This document shows positions 1 to 5,805 of a stretch of DNA of 7,429 nt, in pieces (the first letter of the stretch is position 1; every line of letters begins with the position of its first letter). This DNA comes from an uncultured Solirubrobacter sp. (lineage in GTDB: Bacteria > Actinomycetota > Thermoleophilia > Solirubrobacterales > Solirubrobacteraceae): assembly GCA_937871635.1 (NCBI GenBank), contig CALMNS010000724.1:1-7429 (forward strand), written 5' to 3'. The notes below the pieces were generated by a model. That model searched no databases. It saw only the letters and a program-made list of their open reading frames with translations, and was not told where the DNA came from. Made by a program: the position numbers and the translations under genes.

Positions 1-1408
1 CCACCGCGGCGGCGAACCCGGGGTCGGCGCCCAGCGACCCGAACGTCGTGCGCTCCGCCAGCAGCGGCCGGGGATCCGTCCCCCCGCGGCGGGCGAGCTC
101 CTGGAGGCGCTCGCTCAGGGGGTCATCGAGCTCCATGGGCGCGCCCTGGTCGTCGACGCCGCCCAGCGAGCGCAGCCAGCCGGCGACGGCCAGGGTGAGC
201 AGGGCGTGCGGCCGGCCCGTGGCCCGTGCCTCGAGCAGCGAGGTCATCAGGTGGCGAGGGACCTTCGCCGAGCCGTTCCGGCAGAGCCGCACGAGCGGGT
301 CGGCGATCGCCGGGTTGCGCAGGCGCTCGCCCAGCTGGGCGCGGTAGGCGGCGAGGTCGATCCCGGGGACGGGCGGGAGCAGGGGCGCGATCTCCGTGGC
401 CATCATCCGCTCGACGTACCCCGCGAAGACCGGGTCCTCCATCACCTCGTCCGTCCGCTCGTAGCCGGCGAGGGACCCGAGGTGCCCGAGCGCGCTGTGG
501 CTCGCGTTGAGGAGCCTCGTCTTCATCAGGGCGTACGGACGGACGTCCGGGACGAAGCGCACGCCCACCGCGTCGAGCGGCGGGCGCCCGTGGCTGAAGG
601 CGTCCTCCACGATCCACTGGGAGAACGGCTCGGTCATGACCGGCCACCGATCGCGCACCCCGTAGGCCTGCTCGACCATCTCGCGGTCGGCCTGGGTCGT
701 GCTCGGCGTGATGCGGTCGACCATGCTGCTCGGGAAGGCGGCGTGCTCGTCGATCCAGCCCGCGAGCCCTTCGTCGCGCAGCCGGGCGAAGGAGACGACG
801 GCGGTGCGGGCCACCATCCCGTTGCCGGGCAGGTTGTCGCACGAGAGGACGGTGAAGGGCGGGAGCCCGGCCCTCCGGCGCCGGTCGAGCGCCTCGACGA
901 GGTGGCCCAGCGCCGAGCGCGGCCGCGACGGGTCGGCGAGGTCGGCCAGCACCGCCGGGTGGTCTGAGGCGAACTCCCCCGTGCCCGGGTCGACGTGGTA
1001 GCCGCCCGCGGTGATCGTGAGCGTCGCGACCCGGGTGCGGGCGTCGGCGAGGGCGTCGAGCACGGCGCCCGTCTCGTCTGGGGCGAACAGGTAGCGGGTG
1101 ATGACGCCGACCACGCGGGGGCGCCCGGCGCCCGGGCCTCGGGGGACCACGGTGTAGAGGCCGTCCTGGGCGGCGAGGACCTCCTGCATCTCGCGCCGGT
1201 GCAGTCCCACACCGACGACCGCCCAGCCGTCGCCGAGGCCCCGCCGGGCGAGCTCGTCGAAGTACACCGCCTGGTGCGAGCGGTGGAAGGACCCCACGCT
1301 GATGTGGACCACCCCGGGCGTGAGCGCCGCCCGGTCGTAGGTGGGCACCTCCACGCGTGCGGCGTGGTGCGAGAGGGTCCGCTGGTTGAGGATCTGGGCG
1401 CAGGCCAA
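1..1408 (-). CDS. Mannitol dehydrogenase-family polyol dehydrogenase (C-terminus cut by window edge)
   Basis: NAD(P)-dependent cytosolic polyol dehydrogenase of the long-chain mannitol dehydrogenase family, which interconverts polyols or sugar acids with ketoses (mannitol/fructose, arabinitol/xylulose, or uronates). About 469 residues are visible, so only a short C-terminal piece is missing if it matches the roughly 490-residue family. The N-terminal cofactor region contains SVGSFHRSHQAVYFDE (about residues 37-52). The family signature FPSSMVDRITPS lies at about 225-236. The catalytic set is intact: Asn192 in SCDNLPGNG, and Lys296, Asn301 and His304 in KTRLLNASH. With the TTG start at 1408 these fall one position from the known Pseudomonas mannitol 2-dehydrogenase residues (191, 295, 300, 303), which supports that start even though no good ribosome site precedes it. 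A GTG at 1354 is an alternative but would drop the family-typical LNQRTL segment. The first glycine of the usual GxGxFHR motif is serine here. It is divergent from the glycerophosphotransferase gene. The substrate cannot be read from sequence. Confidence 0.93.
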   Translation of the reverse strand, partial: MACAQILNQRTLSHHAARVEVPTYDRAALTPGVVHISVGSFHRSHQAVYFDELARRGLGDGWAVVGVGLHRREMQEVLAAQDGLYTVVPRGPGAGRPRVVGVITRYLFAPDETGAVLDALADARTRVATLTITAGGYHVDPGTGEFASDHPAVLADLADPSRPRSALGHLVEALDRRRRAGLPPFTVLSCDNLPGNGMVARTAVVSFARLRDEGLAGWIDEHAAFPSSMVDRITPSTTQADREMVEQAYGVRDRWPVMTEPFSQWIVEDAFSHGRPPLDAVGVRFVPDVRPYALMKTRLLNASHSALGHLGSLAGYERTDEVMEDPVFAGYVERMMATEIAPLLPPVPGIDLAAYRAQLGERLRNPAIADPLVRLCRNGSAKVPRHLMTSLLEARATGRPHALLTLAVAGWLRSLGGVDDQGAPMELDDPLSERLQELARRGGTDPRPLLAERTTFGSLGADPGFAAAV

Positions 1409-1443
1409 GGAGAACGGCGTTACCCAGCGGGGCCGAAAACGAA

Positions 1444-1469
1444 CGGGGGCGCCGATTCGGATGCCCCCG
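1444..1469. promoter_or_regulatory. Hairpin/dyad in the divergent gap between polyol dehydrogenase and glycerophosphotransferase
   Basis: A perfect 7-bp inverted repeat, CGGGGGC (1444-1450) against GCCCCCG (1463-1469), encloses a second small stem CCG-ATT-CGG (1452-1460). A further weak outer pairing, CCGA (1433-1436) with TCGG (1472-1475), extends the dyad. It sits in the 80-base gap (1409-1488) from which both neighbouring genes are transcribed outward, so an operator or a 5'-leader structure is more likely than a terminator. I could not identify convincing -35/-10 boxes here. Neither gene has a strong Shine-Dalgarno sequence, so leaderless transcription is possible for the rightward gene. 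Confidence 0.4.
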
Positions 1470-1488
1470 GATCGGACACATACGCCGG

Positions 1489-2589
1489 GTGAGGTTCGTC
1501 TACAACGCCTTCGAGGGTCGCTACTCCGATAGCCCCCGCGTGCTCTACGAGGAGCTGCTCCGCCGCGGTGGAGACTATTCGCACGTGTGGCTCACCGCTC
1601 CGGCGCACGCCTCCGCGTTCCCCCCGGGCACCGCGACCGCCGGCTACGGCACGAGGGAGGGCCGGGCGGCGCTCGAGGCGGCCGACGTCGTGATCGCGAA
1701 CACCCACACCGACGTCGACTGGTGCAAGCCGCCGGACACCCTCTACCTCCAGACGTGGCACGGGACGCCGCTCAAGCGCCTGCACCGCGACGCCCTCTGG
1801 GCGCCGCCGGGGCGTCACGAGCAGCTGTCGCGCGACGTGGCGCGCTGGGACCTGCTGGTCTCTCCCAACCGCGTGAGCACCCCCCTGCTGCGGCAGGCGT
1901 TCCGCTACGACGGGGAGCTCCTCGAGTCCGGCTATCCGCGCAACGACGTGCTCAGCGCCCCCGACCGCGACGAGCGGCGGGCGGCGGTGCGCCGCGAGCT
2001 CGAGATCCCCGAGGACCGCACCGTCGTCCTCTACGCGCCGACCTGGCGCGACGACGAGGTGCTGCCGGAGGGCGGCAAGGCCTTCCGGCTGGCCCTGGAC
2101 GTCGACGAGTTCGCCGGGCGGCTCGGCGCGGACCACGTCCTGCTGCTGCGGCTGCACCACCTGCTCACCGCGCGCCTGGAGGCGATCGAGCATCCCTCCG
2201 TCCGCGACGTCTCCCTCTATCCCGACATCAGCCGGCTCTACCTGGCCGCCGACGTGCTGGTCACGGACTACTCGTCGACGATGTTCGACTTCGCGATCAC
2301 CGGCCGGCCCATGCTCTTCTACACCTACGACCTCGAGGACTACCGGAGCCGCCAGCGCGGGTTCTACTTTGAGCTCGAGCCCGAGGCCCCCGGCCCGCTG
2401 CTCGAGACGAGCACCCAGGTGGTCGACGCGCTCCGCGAGCTGCCGGCGGTCGCCGAGCGCCATCAGGAGCGCTACGCGCGCTTCCAGGACCGCTTCTGCC
2501 ACCTCGAGGACGGGCACGCCACCGGGCGGGTGCTCGAGCGGCTGCTCGCGGCGACGCCCGGGGGCGCTCGCGGCGAGCGGGATCCCTAG
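1489..2589 (+). CDS. CDP-glycerol glycerophosphotransferase family protein (TagB/TagF-like)
   Basis: Predicted transferase that moves a glycerol- or polyol-phosphate unit from a CDP-activated donor to a glycan or lipid-linked acceptor, as in teichoic acid priming or polymerisation (Glyphos_transf family). It is 366 residues with a GTG start, about the length of TagB and the catalytic half of TagF. Hallmark motifs in order: the domain opening FEGRYSDSPRVLYEEL (8-23), TWHGTPLK (89-96), YAPTWRDD (182-189), RLHH (221-224), TDYSSTMFDF (259-268) and DLEDYRSRQRGFYF (281-294). The histidines of WHG and RxH correspond to the pair known to be important in TagF. No signal peptide or membrane helix is visible, so it would act at the inner face of the membrane as a peripheral enzyme. 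No strong ribosome site precedes the GTG. Its TAG stop overlaps the stop of the oppositely oriented dehydrogenase gene. The donor (CDP-glycerol, CDP-ribitol or other) and the polymerase/primase distinction cannot be settled from sequence. Confidence 0.92.
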   Translation: MRFVYNAFEGRYSDSPRVLYEELLRRGGDYSHVWLTAPAHASAFPPGTATAGYGTREGRAALEAADVVIANTHTDVDWCKPPDTLYLQTWHGTPLKRLHRDALWAPPGRHEQLSRDVARWDLLVSPNRVSTPLLRQAFRYDGELLESGYPRNDVLSAPDRDERRAAVRRELEIPEDRTVVLYAPTWRDDEVLPEGGKAFRLALDVDEFAGRLGADHVLLLRLHHLLTARLEAIEHPSVRDVSLYPDISRLYLAADVLVTDYSSTMFDFAITGRPMLFYTYDLEDYRSRQRGFYFELEPEAPGPLLETSTQVVDALRELPAVAERHQERYARFQDRFCHLEDGHATGRVLERLLAATPGGARGERDP

Positions 2590-3683
2590 GCCGAGACCGG
2601 GGACAGCCGGTCGAGCGACCGGGCGCCGCCGTCGAACGCCACCGCGAGGAGCTCGTCCACCTCGGCGGCGGTCCGGAACCGCTCGGAGAGGATGGTCCAC
2701 CGGTCCGCGCGCAGCTGCGGGCCGGCCAGGACGGCCTCGACGACCTGCTCGCGCGACAGCCCGAGGTCCTCGGGCGAGGTCGGCAGCCCGAGCCGGCGGA
2801 AGGTGTCGAGCAGCGTGGGCATCTGGGACCACTCGTGCGCGGCGGCGGTGACGAGGCACGCGAGCGCCACCTGCTCCCCGTGCAACCTGGCACGCGAGCC
2901 GAGCTGGGCGTCGAGCGCGTGCGAGATGAGGTGCTCGGCCCCCGAGCAGGGCCGGCTCGTCCCGGCCGCCGCCATCGCGAGGCCGCTGAGGAGGAGGCCG
3001 TGGGCGACGATCTCGTGCGCCGCGTGCGACTCGAGCTCCTCGAGGTCGAGGACCGGCCGCGCGGCCGACTCCGCGAGCATCGCCGGATAGGCGTCGTAGT
3101 GCTCGCGGCCCTTCTGCCCGGCCAGGCGCCAGTCCAGGCAGGCGGTGAGGTTCGAGACCAGGTCGCCGACCCCGGCCCGGATGGTGGTCGGCGGCGCGGT
3201 GCCGATCGCCCTGACGTCGACGACGATGCCGCACGGCGTCCGCGCGGCATGGCTGAGGCGCTTGCCGTCCTTGCCGACCAGGGACGCGACGGGGGAGCTG
3301 ATCCCGTCGTTGGAGACCGCGGTCGGGACGCTGACGAAGTCGGTGCCCGTCCGGGCGGCGGCGAGCTTGACCGTGTCGATCACGCGGCCGCCTCCCACCG
3401 CCACGGCGGTGGTGGCGCCTTCCTCGATGATCATCGCCGCCGTCGACGCGGCCTGGTCGAGCCGGCCGCTGAGGTGGGAGACGTGCAGGACCTGGACGCC
3501 GTGGGCGCGGAGCCCGGACGCGACCCCCTCGGCGAAGATCCGGGTGGGTCCCGGCCCGCTGCCGAGGAGCACGCAGCCCAGGTCGAAGTCATGGTCGGCC
3601 AGGAGCGAGGGCACCCGGCGCAGGCAGCCGGCGTCCACCTGCAGGAGGCGCGGGATGTCGATGGTCCGGCGCCTCGTGATCAT
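2586..3683 (-). CDS. sn-glycerol-1-phosphate dehydrogenase-like enzyme (iron-containing alcohol dehydrogenase superfamily)
   Basis: Predicted NAD(P)H-dependent reductase of dihydroxyacetone phosphate to sn-glycerol-1-phosphate, related to archaeal EgsA and Bacillus AraM. It is 365 residues from an ATG at 3683, within the family's range (about 350-395). The nucleotide-binding segment AVGGGRVIDTVKLAA is at 95-109. The subfamily signature VPTAVSNDGISSPVASL is at 119-135. GVGDLVSNLTACLDWRLA (171-188) carries the metal-ligand Asp174, followed by His251 in SGAEHLISHALD and His268 in LHGEQVAL. Spacing of these three ligands resembles the archaeal enzyme. The DG..SP and GDLVSN motifs separate it from generic iron alcohol dehydrogenases, dehydroquinate synthase and phosphonate reductases, though a different small phosphorylated ketone remains possible. 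The ATG overlaps the stop of the upstream cytidylyltransferase as ATGA, implying translational coupling. The stop shares CTAG with the convergent glycerophosphotransferase gene. Longer reading in the same frame upstream is out of register with the real upstream gene and is not coding. Confidence 0.9.
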   Translation of the reverse strand: MITRRRTIDIPRLLQVDAGCLRRVPSLLADHDFDLGCVLLGSGPGPTRIFAEGVASGLRAHGVQVLHVSHLSGRLDQAASTAAMIIEEGATTAVAVGGGRVIDTVKLAAARTGTDFVSVPTAVSNDGISSPVASLVGKDGKRLSHAARTPCGIVVDVRAIGTAPPTTIRAGVGDLVSNLTACLDWRLAGQKGREHYDAYPAMLAESAARPVLDLEELESHAAHEIVAHGLLLSGLAMAAAGTSRPCSGAEHLISHALDAQLGSRARLHGEQVALACLVTAAAHEWSQMPTLLDTFRRLGLPTSPEDLGLSREQVVEAVLAGPQLRADRWTILSERFRTAAEVDELLAVAFDGGARSLDRLSPVSA

Positions 3684-4432
3684 GGCGCCGCCACGAGCGA
3701 CTCGGCCAGCTCGAGGTCGCGGTCGTCGTCGATCTCGACCCAGCCGCCGGTCGGCATCCCCCACACCCCCCACGCGACGCCGTCCGCCGCGGTCCGGCCG
3801 ATGGCGCCCTCGTACCACTCGTTCGCCGCCTCCGGGCGCCCGACGAAGCCCTCGAGCACCTCGCGGAGGCGCCGCAGCGCCTCTCCCCGGACCAGGAGCA
3901 TGCCCACGTACTCGCCGACCGGACGCTCGACGTCCAGCTTGCCGATGCGCTCGAGGCGTCCGTCCGGCGCGAGCGAGACCTTCATCGACTCGTCGGTGAG
4001 CCGCTTCTCGAGGTCGACGGCCAGCACCCCGTCGGCGGGGCCGGCGGCCGCCTGCTCCAGGAAGGCCACGACGGCCTCCGGGTCGGCGAGCAGGTCCGCG
4101 TTGAGCACCGCCACCGGCCCGTCGTCGGGCAGCTCGCGCAGCGCCCGCAGCAGGGACCACCAGTTGTTGAGCTCGGCGAACTCGGGGTTCGCCACCAGGC
4201 CGACGGCCTCCGGCCGGCCGGCGAGCTCGGCTTCGATCGCGTCGGCGGCATGGCCGACGACCACCCGCACGGACGCGACGGCGCCCGCCGCCCGCGCGAT
4301 CCCGGCGAGCTGCCGGTCGGCGAGCGTGCGCCCGCCCACGCGGAGCAGCCACTTGGGGGTCGAGCCCCCCAGGGCGCCGAGGCGGCTGCCCCGCCCGGCC
4401 GCCAGGATGACGACGTGTGCCGGGGGGGTCAC
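3680..4432 (-). CDS. LicC-like nucleotidyltransferase (phosphocholine cytidylyltransferase family)
   Basis: Predicted cytosolic CTP-dependent nucleotidyltransferase of the LicC/NTP-transferase type, which couples CMP to a small phosphorylated or phosphonylated alcohol. It is 250 residues from the GTG at 4432. Motifs: nucleotide-binding LAAGRGSRL (10-18) and PKWLL (26-30); LicC-type NPEFAELNNWWSLLRAL (82-98); metal-binding region VLNADLL (109-115); ESMKVSLAPDGRLERIGK (148-165); GEYVGM (173-178); NEWYEGAIGR (204-213); and the C-terminal metal motif WVEIDDDRDLELAE (231-244). The frame stays open upstream, but residues before the GTG do not resemble the family, so the GTG next to the conserved VVILAAGRG strand is the best start. 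The ribosome site is weak. It overlaps the glycerol-1-phosphate dehydrogenase start by four bases (ATGA), which suggests its substrate is that enzyme's product. Phosphocholine or an aminoethylphosphonate (PntC-like) are alternatives; no LicA, LicD or PepM gene is in the window. Confidence 0.88.
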   Translation of the reverse strand: MTPPAHVVILAAGRGSRLGALGGSTPKWLLRVGGRTLADRQLAGIARAAGAVASVRVVVGHAADAIEAELAGRPEAVGLVANPEFAELNNWWSLLRALRELPDDGPVAVLNADLLADPEAVVAFLEQAAAGPADGVLAVDLEKRLTDESMKVSLAPDGRLERIGKLDVERPVGEYVGMLLVRGEALRRLREVLEGFVGRPEAANEWYEGAIGRTAADGVAWGVWGMPTGGWVEIDDDRDLELAESLVAAP

Positions 4433-4473
4433 GGGCGGGTCAGATGTGAAGGGAGCGTCAATGGACTCCTCAT
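4429..4473 (-). CDS. Possible 14-codon leader ORF upstream of the cytidylyltransferase
   Basis: A short reading frame (MRSPLTLPSHLTRP) begins with ATG at 4473 and ends with a TGA that overlaps the cytidylyltransferase GTG as GTGA. Such an overlap could couple translation of a main gene that has no good ribosome site of its own. The ATG itself is not preceded by a clear Shine-Dalgarno sequence, and an ORF this short arises easily by chance. Treat it as a hypothesis only. Confidence 0.2.
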   Translation of the reverse strand: MRSPLTLPSHLTRP

Positions 4474-4644
4474 TCTGCCCGGGGCGCTCGTTCCATAAGC
4501 AGCCCGGCGCCGCGCTACGGTGAACTCGGTATCCCGCTTTCCAGGGCGAGGTGCCGCGGAGGCACCCGCAGGGCGGGCGCGTGACCCTCGAGGGGGCTTG
4601 CGACACGCCGACGGGACAACCGACTCCATCGGAGGGCCCCCCTT
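4433..4644. promoter_or_regulatory. Divergent intergenic region between cytidylyltransferase and UDP-galactopyranose mutase
   Basis: This is the longest gene-free stretch (212 bases) and must carry the promoters for both outward-facing pairs. It holds the least G/C-biased patches nearby. On the plus strand TACGGT (4516-4521) is a plausible actinobacterial -10 element, with no strong -35 partner; if used, the mutase leader would be about 115 bases. Within that leader GGGGGC (4592-4597) can pair with GCCCCC (4636-4641), directly followed by TTTT (4643-4646) at the start codon. This terminator-like or ribosome-site-proximal fold could modulate the mutase operon. No riboswitch or known operator was recognised. 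Confidence 0.4.
4631..4636 (+). promoter_or_regulatory. Ribosome binding site that fixes the TTG start of the mutase gene
   Basis: GGAGGG lies eight bases upstream of TTG 4645-4647. No ATG or GTG occurs in frame nearby, and the TTG leads directly into the FAD-binding N-terminus, so this site decides the start. Its last base is also part of the potential GGGGGC/GCCCCC stem. Confidence 0.7.
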
Positions 4645-5805
4645 TTGTCATCCATCGCCAACCCGTCGTCCGCCCGCGTCCTGATCGTCGGCGCGGGGCT
4701 CACCGGCTGCACCCTCGCCCACCGGCTCGCACAGGAGGGCGTCGAGAGCGTTCTGCTCGAGCGCGACGCCGTTCCGGGCGGGCTGATCCGCTCCGAGCAT
4801 CTCAACGGCGTCCTCTACGAGCCGCACGGCTCGCACATCTTCCACACCGAGGACGAGGAGGTGTGGGAGCTCGCCAACGCGATGACCCCGTTCCGGGACT
4901 ACCGCCACCGGGTCGACATCCTCGCCGACGGCCAGATCCTCAACTGGCCCATCCTGCTCTCGGACATCGAGCGCCAGTCGCGCTCGGGCGAGATCCTCCG
5001 CCAGCTCGCCGAGCGCAAGGACGTCGACGCCGCCGCCCGGGCGCAAGCCGCGAACTTCGAGGACTGGTGCCTCGAGCTGATGGGCCCGATCCTCTACGAG
5101 CGGTTCATCAAGCCGTACACCGAGAAGCAGTGGGGCCGGCCCGCGCGCGAGCTGTCGGCGGCCTGGGCGCCGCGCCGCGTCTCCGTCCGCTGGGACAACG
5201 ATCCCTACCTGTTCCCGGATCCCTACCAGGGGTGGCCCGCCGGGCCCAACGGCTACACGGACCTCATCGACGGCCTCCTGGCCAACGGGCGGACCACGCT
5301 GCTCGCGGGGGTCGACGTCACGCTCGACACCCTCGCCGCCCACGCGCAGGAGGCCGAGGCGGACGCGATCGTGCTCACCTGCCCGCTCGACGTCTTCAGC
5401 GGGTTCGCGCTCGGCGAGCTCGAGTGGCGGGGCATCCTCGTGCGCAACGTGCACGTGCCCCACGTCGAGCACGCGCAGGGCGCGATGGTCGTCAACTACC
5501 CCGGCGCGGAGTTCCCCTTCATCCGGATCCACGAGACCAAGCACGCGTCCGGCCAGCAGTGCGAGGGCACGGTGCTCGGCTTCGAGTTCACCGGCGCGCC
5601 GACGCGCTACTACCCCATCGAGACCGAGGCGAACAGGCGGCTCAACGACGCCTACCAGGATCACCTGCGGGCCGAGCTGGGGGCCGAGCGGACGTTCTTC
5701 GCGGGGCGCCTGGCCAACTACCTCTACATCGACATGGACGACTGCATGCGCCAGGCGCTGGACGCCAGCGAGGAGATCCTCGCCTCCCTGCGGGTCGGAG
5801 CGTGA
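4645..5805 (+). CDS. glf: UDP-galactopyranose mutase
   Basis: Flavoenzyme that interconverts UDP-galactopyranose and UDP-galactofuranose, supplying galactofuranose for cell-surface glycans; cytosolic. It is 386 residues, typical for bacterial Glf. The N-terminus has the FAD dinucleotide-binding strand RVLIVGAGLTG (11-21) with the acidic strand end at Glu39 and GGL (45-47). Family motifs follow: HGSHIFHT (61-68), FIKPYTEKQWG (154-164), RVSVRWDNDPYLFPDPYQG (178-196), the GYTDLIDGL turn (203-211), VVNYPGAEFPFIRIHE (282-297) with the second substrate-binding arginine, RYYPIETEAN (321-330), and GRLANYLYIDMDD (354-366) near the C-terminus. The start is TTG with a good ribosome site. Its TGA overlaps the GTG of the downstream DUF707 gene, so the two are almost certainly co-translated. 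The natural substrate could also be an N-acetylated UDP-hexose, but Galf is the family default. Confidence 0.95.
   Translation: MSSIANPSSARVLIVGAGLTGCTLAHRLAQEGVESVLLERDAVPGGLIRSEHLNGVLYEPHGSHIFHTEDEEVWELANAMTPFRDYRHRVDILADGQILNWPILLSDIERQSRSGEILRQLAERKDVDAAARAQAANFEDWCLELMGPILYERFIKPYTEKQWGRPARELSAAWAPRRVSVRWDNDPYLFPDPYQGWPAGPNGYTDLIDGLLANGRTTLLAGVDVTLDTLAAHAQEAEADAIVLTCPLDVFSGFALGELEWRGILVRNVHVPHVEHAQGAMVVNYPGAEFPFIRIHETKHASGQQCEGTVLGFEFTGAPTRYYPIETEANRRLNDAYQDHLRAELGAERTFFAGRLANYLYIDMDDCMRQALDASEEILASLRVGA

Noticed and set aside
206..967. 253-codon plus-strand open frame over the polyol dehydrogenase
   Set aside because: Mirror of a gene with intact catalytic motifs; its His/Arg/Gly-rich translation is a shadow.
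1420..3234. 604-codon open frame on the minus strand across the glycerophosphotransferase gene
   Set aside because: It runs antisense to a clearly recognised gene and out of register with the dehydrogenase; the Arg/Pro/Ala-rich sequence without domains is typical of GC-rich shadow frames.
3684..4352. Upstream extension of the glycerol-1-phosphate dehydrogenase frame
   Set aside because: It lies antisense-free but out of register over the cytidylyltransferase gene and shows low-complexity Arg/Gly sequence; ATG 3683 gives the expected family length.
2835..4523. 562-codon plus-strand open frame
   Set aside because: Antisense to the cytidylyltransferase-dehydrogenase pair, with no recognisable domain and shadow-like composition.
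5200..5227. Direct repeat GATCCCTACC at 5200-5209 and 5218-5227
   Set aside because: It encodes two DPY tripeptides in a conserved part of the mutase, so coding constraint explains it.
4551..5801. Upstream extension of the DUF707 frame through the mutase gene, which would give a 702-residue fusion
   Set aside because: The translated extension is Arg/Pro-rich with no domain and overlaps the mutase in another frame; the GTG at 5802 gives a family-like N-terminus.
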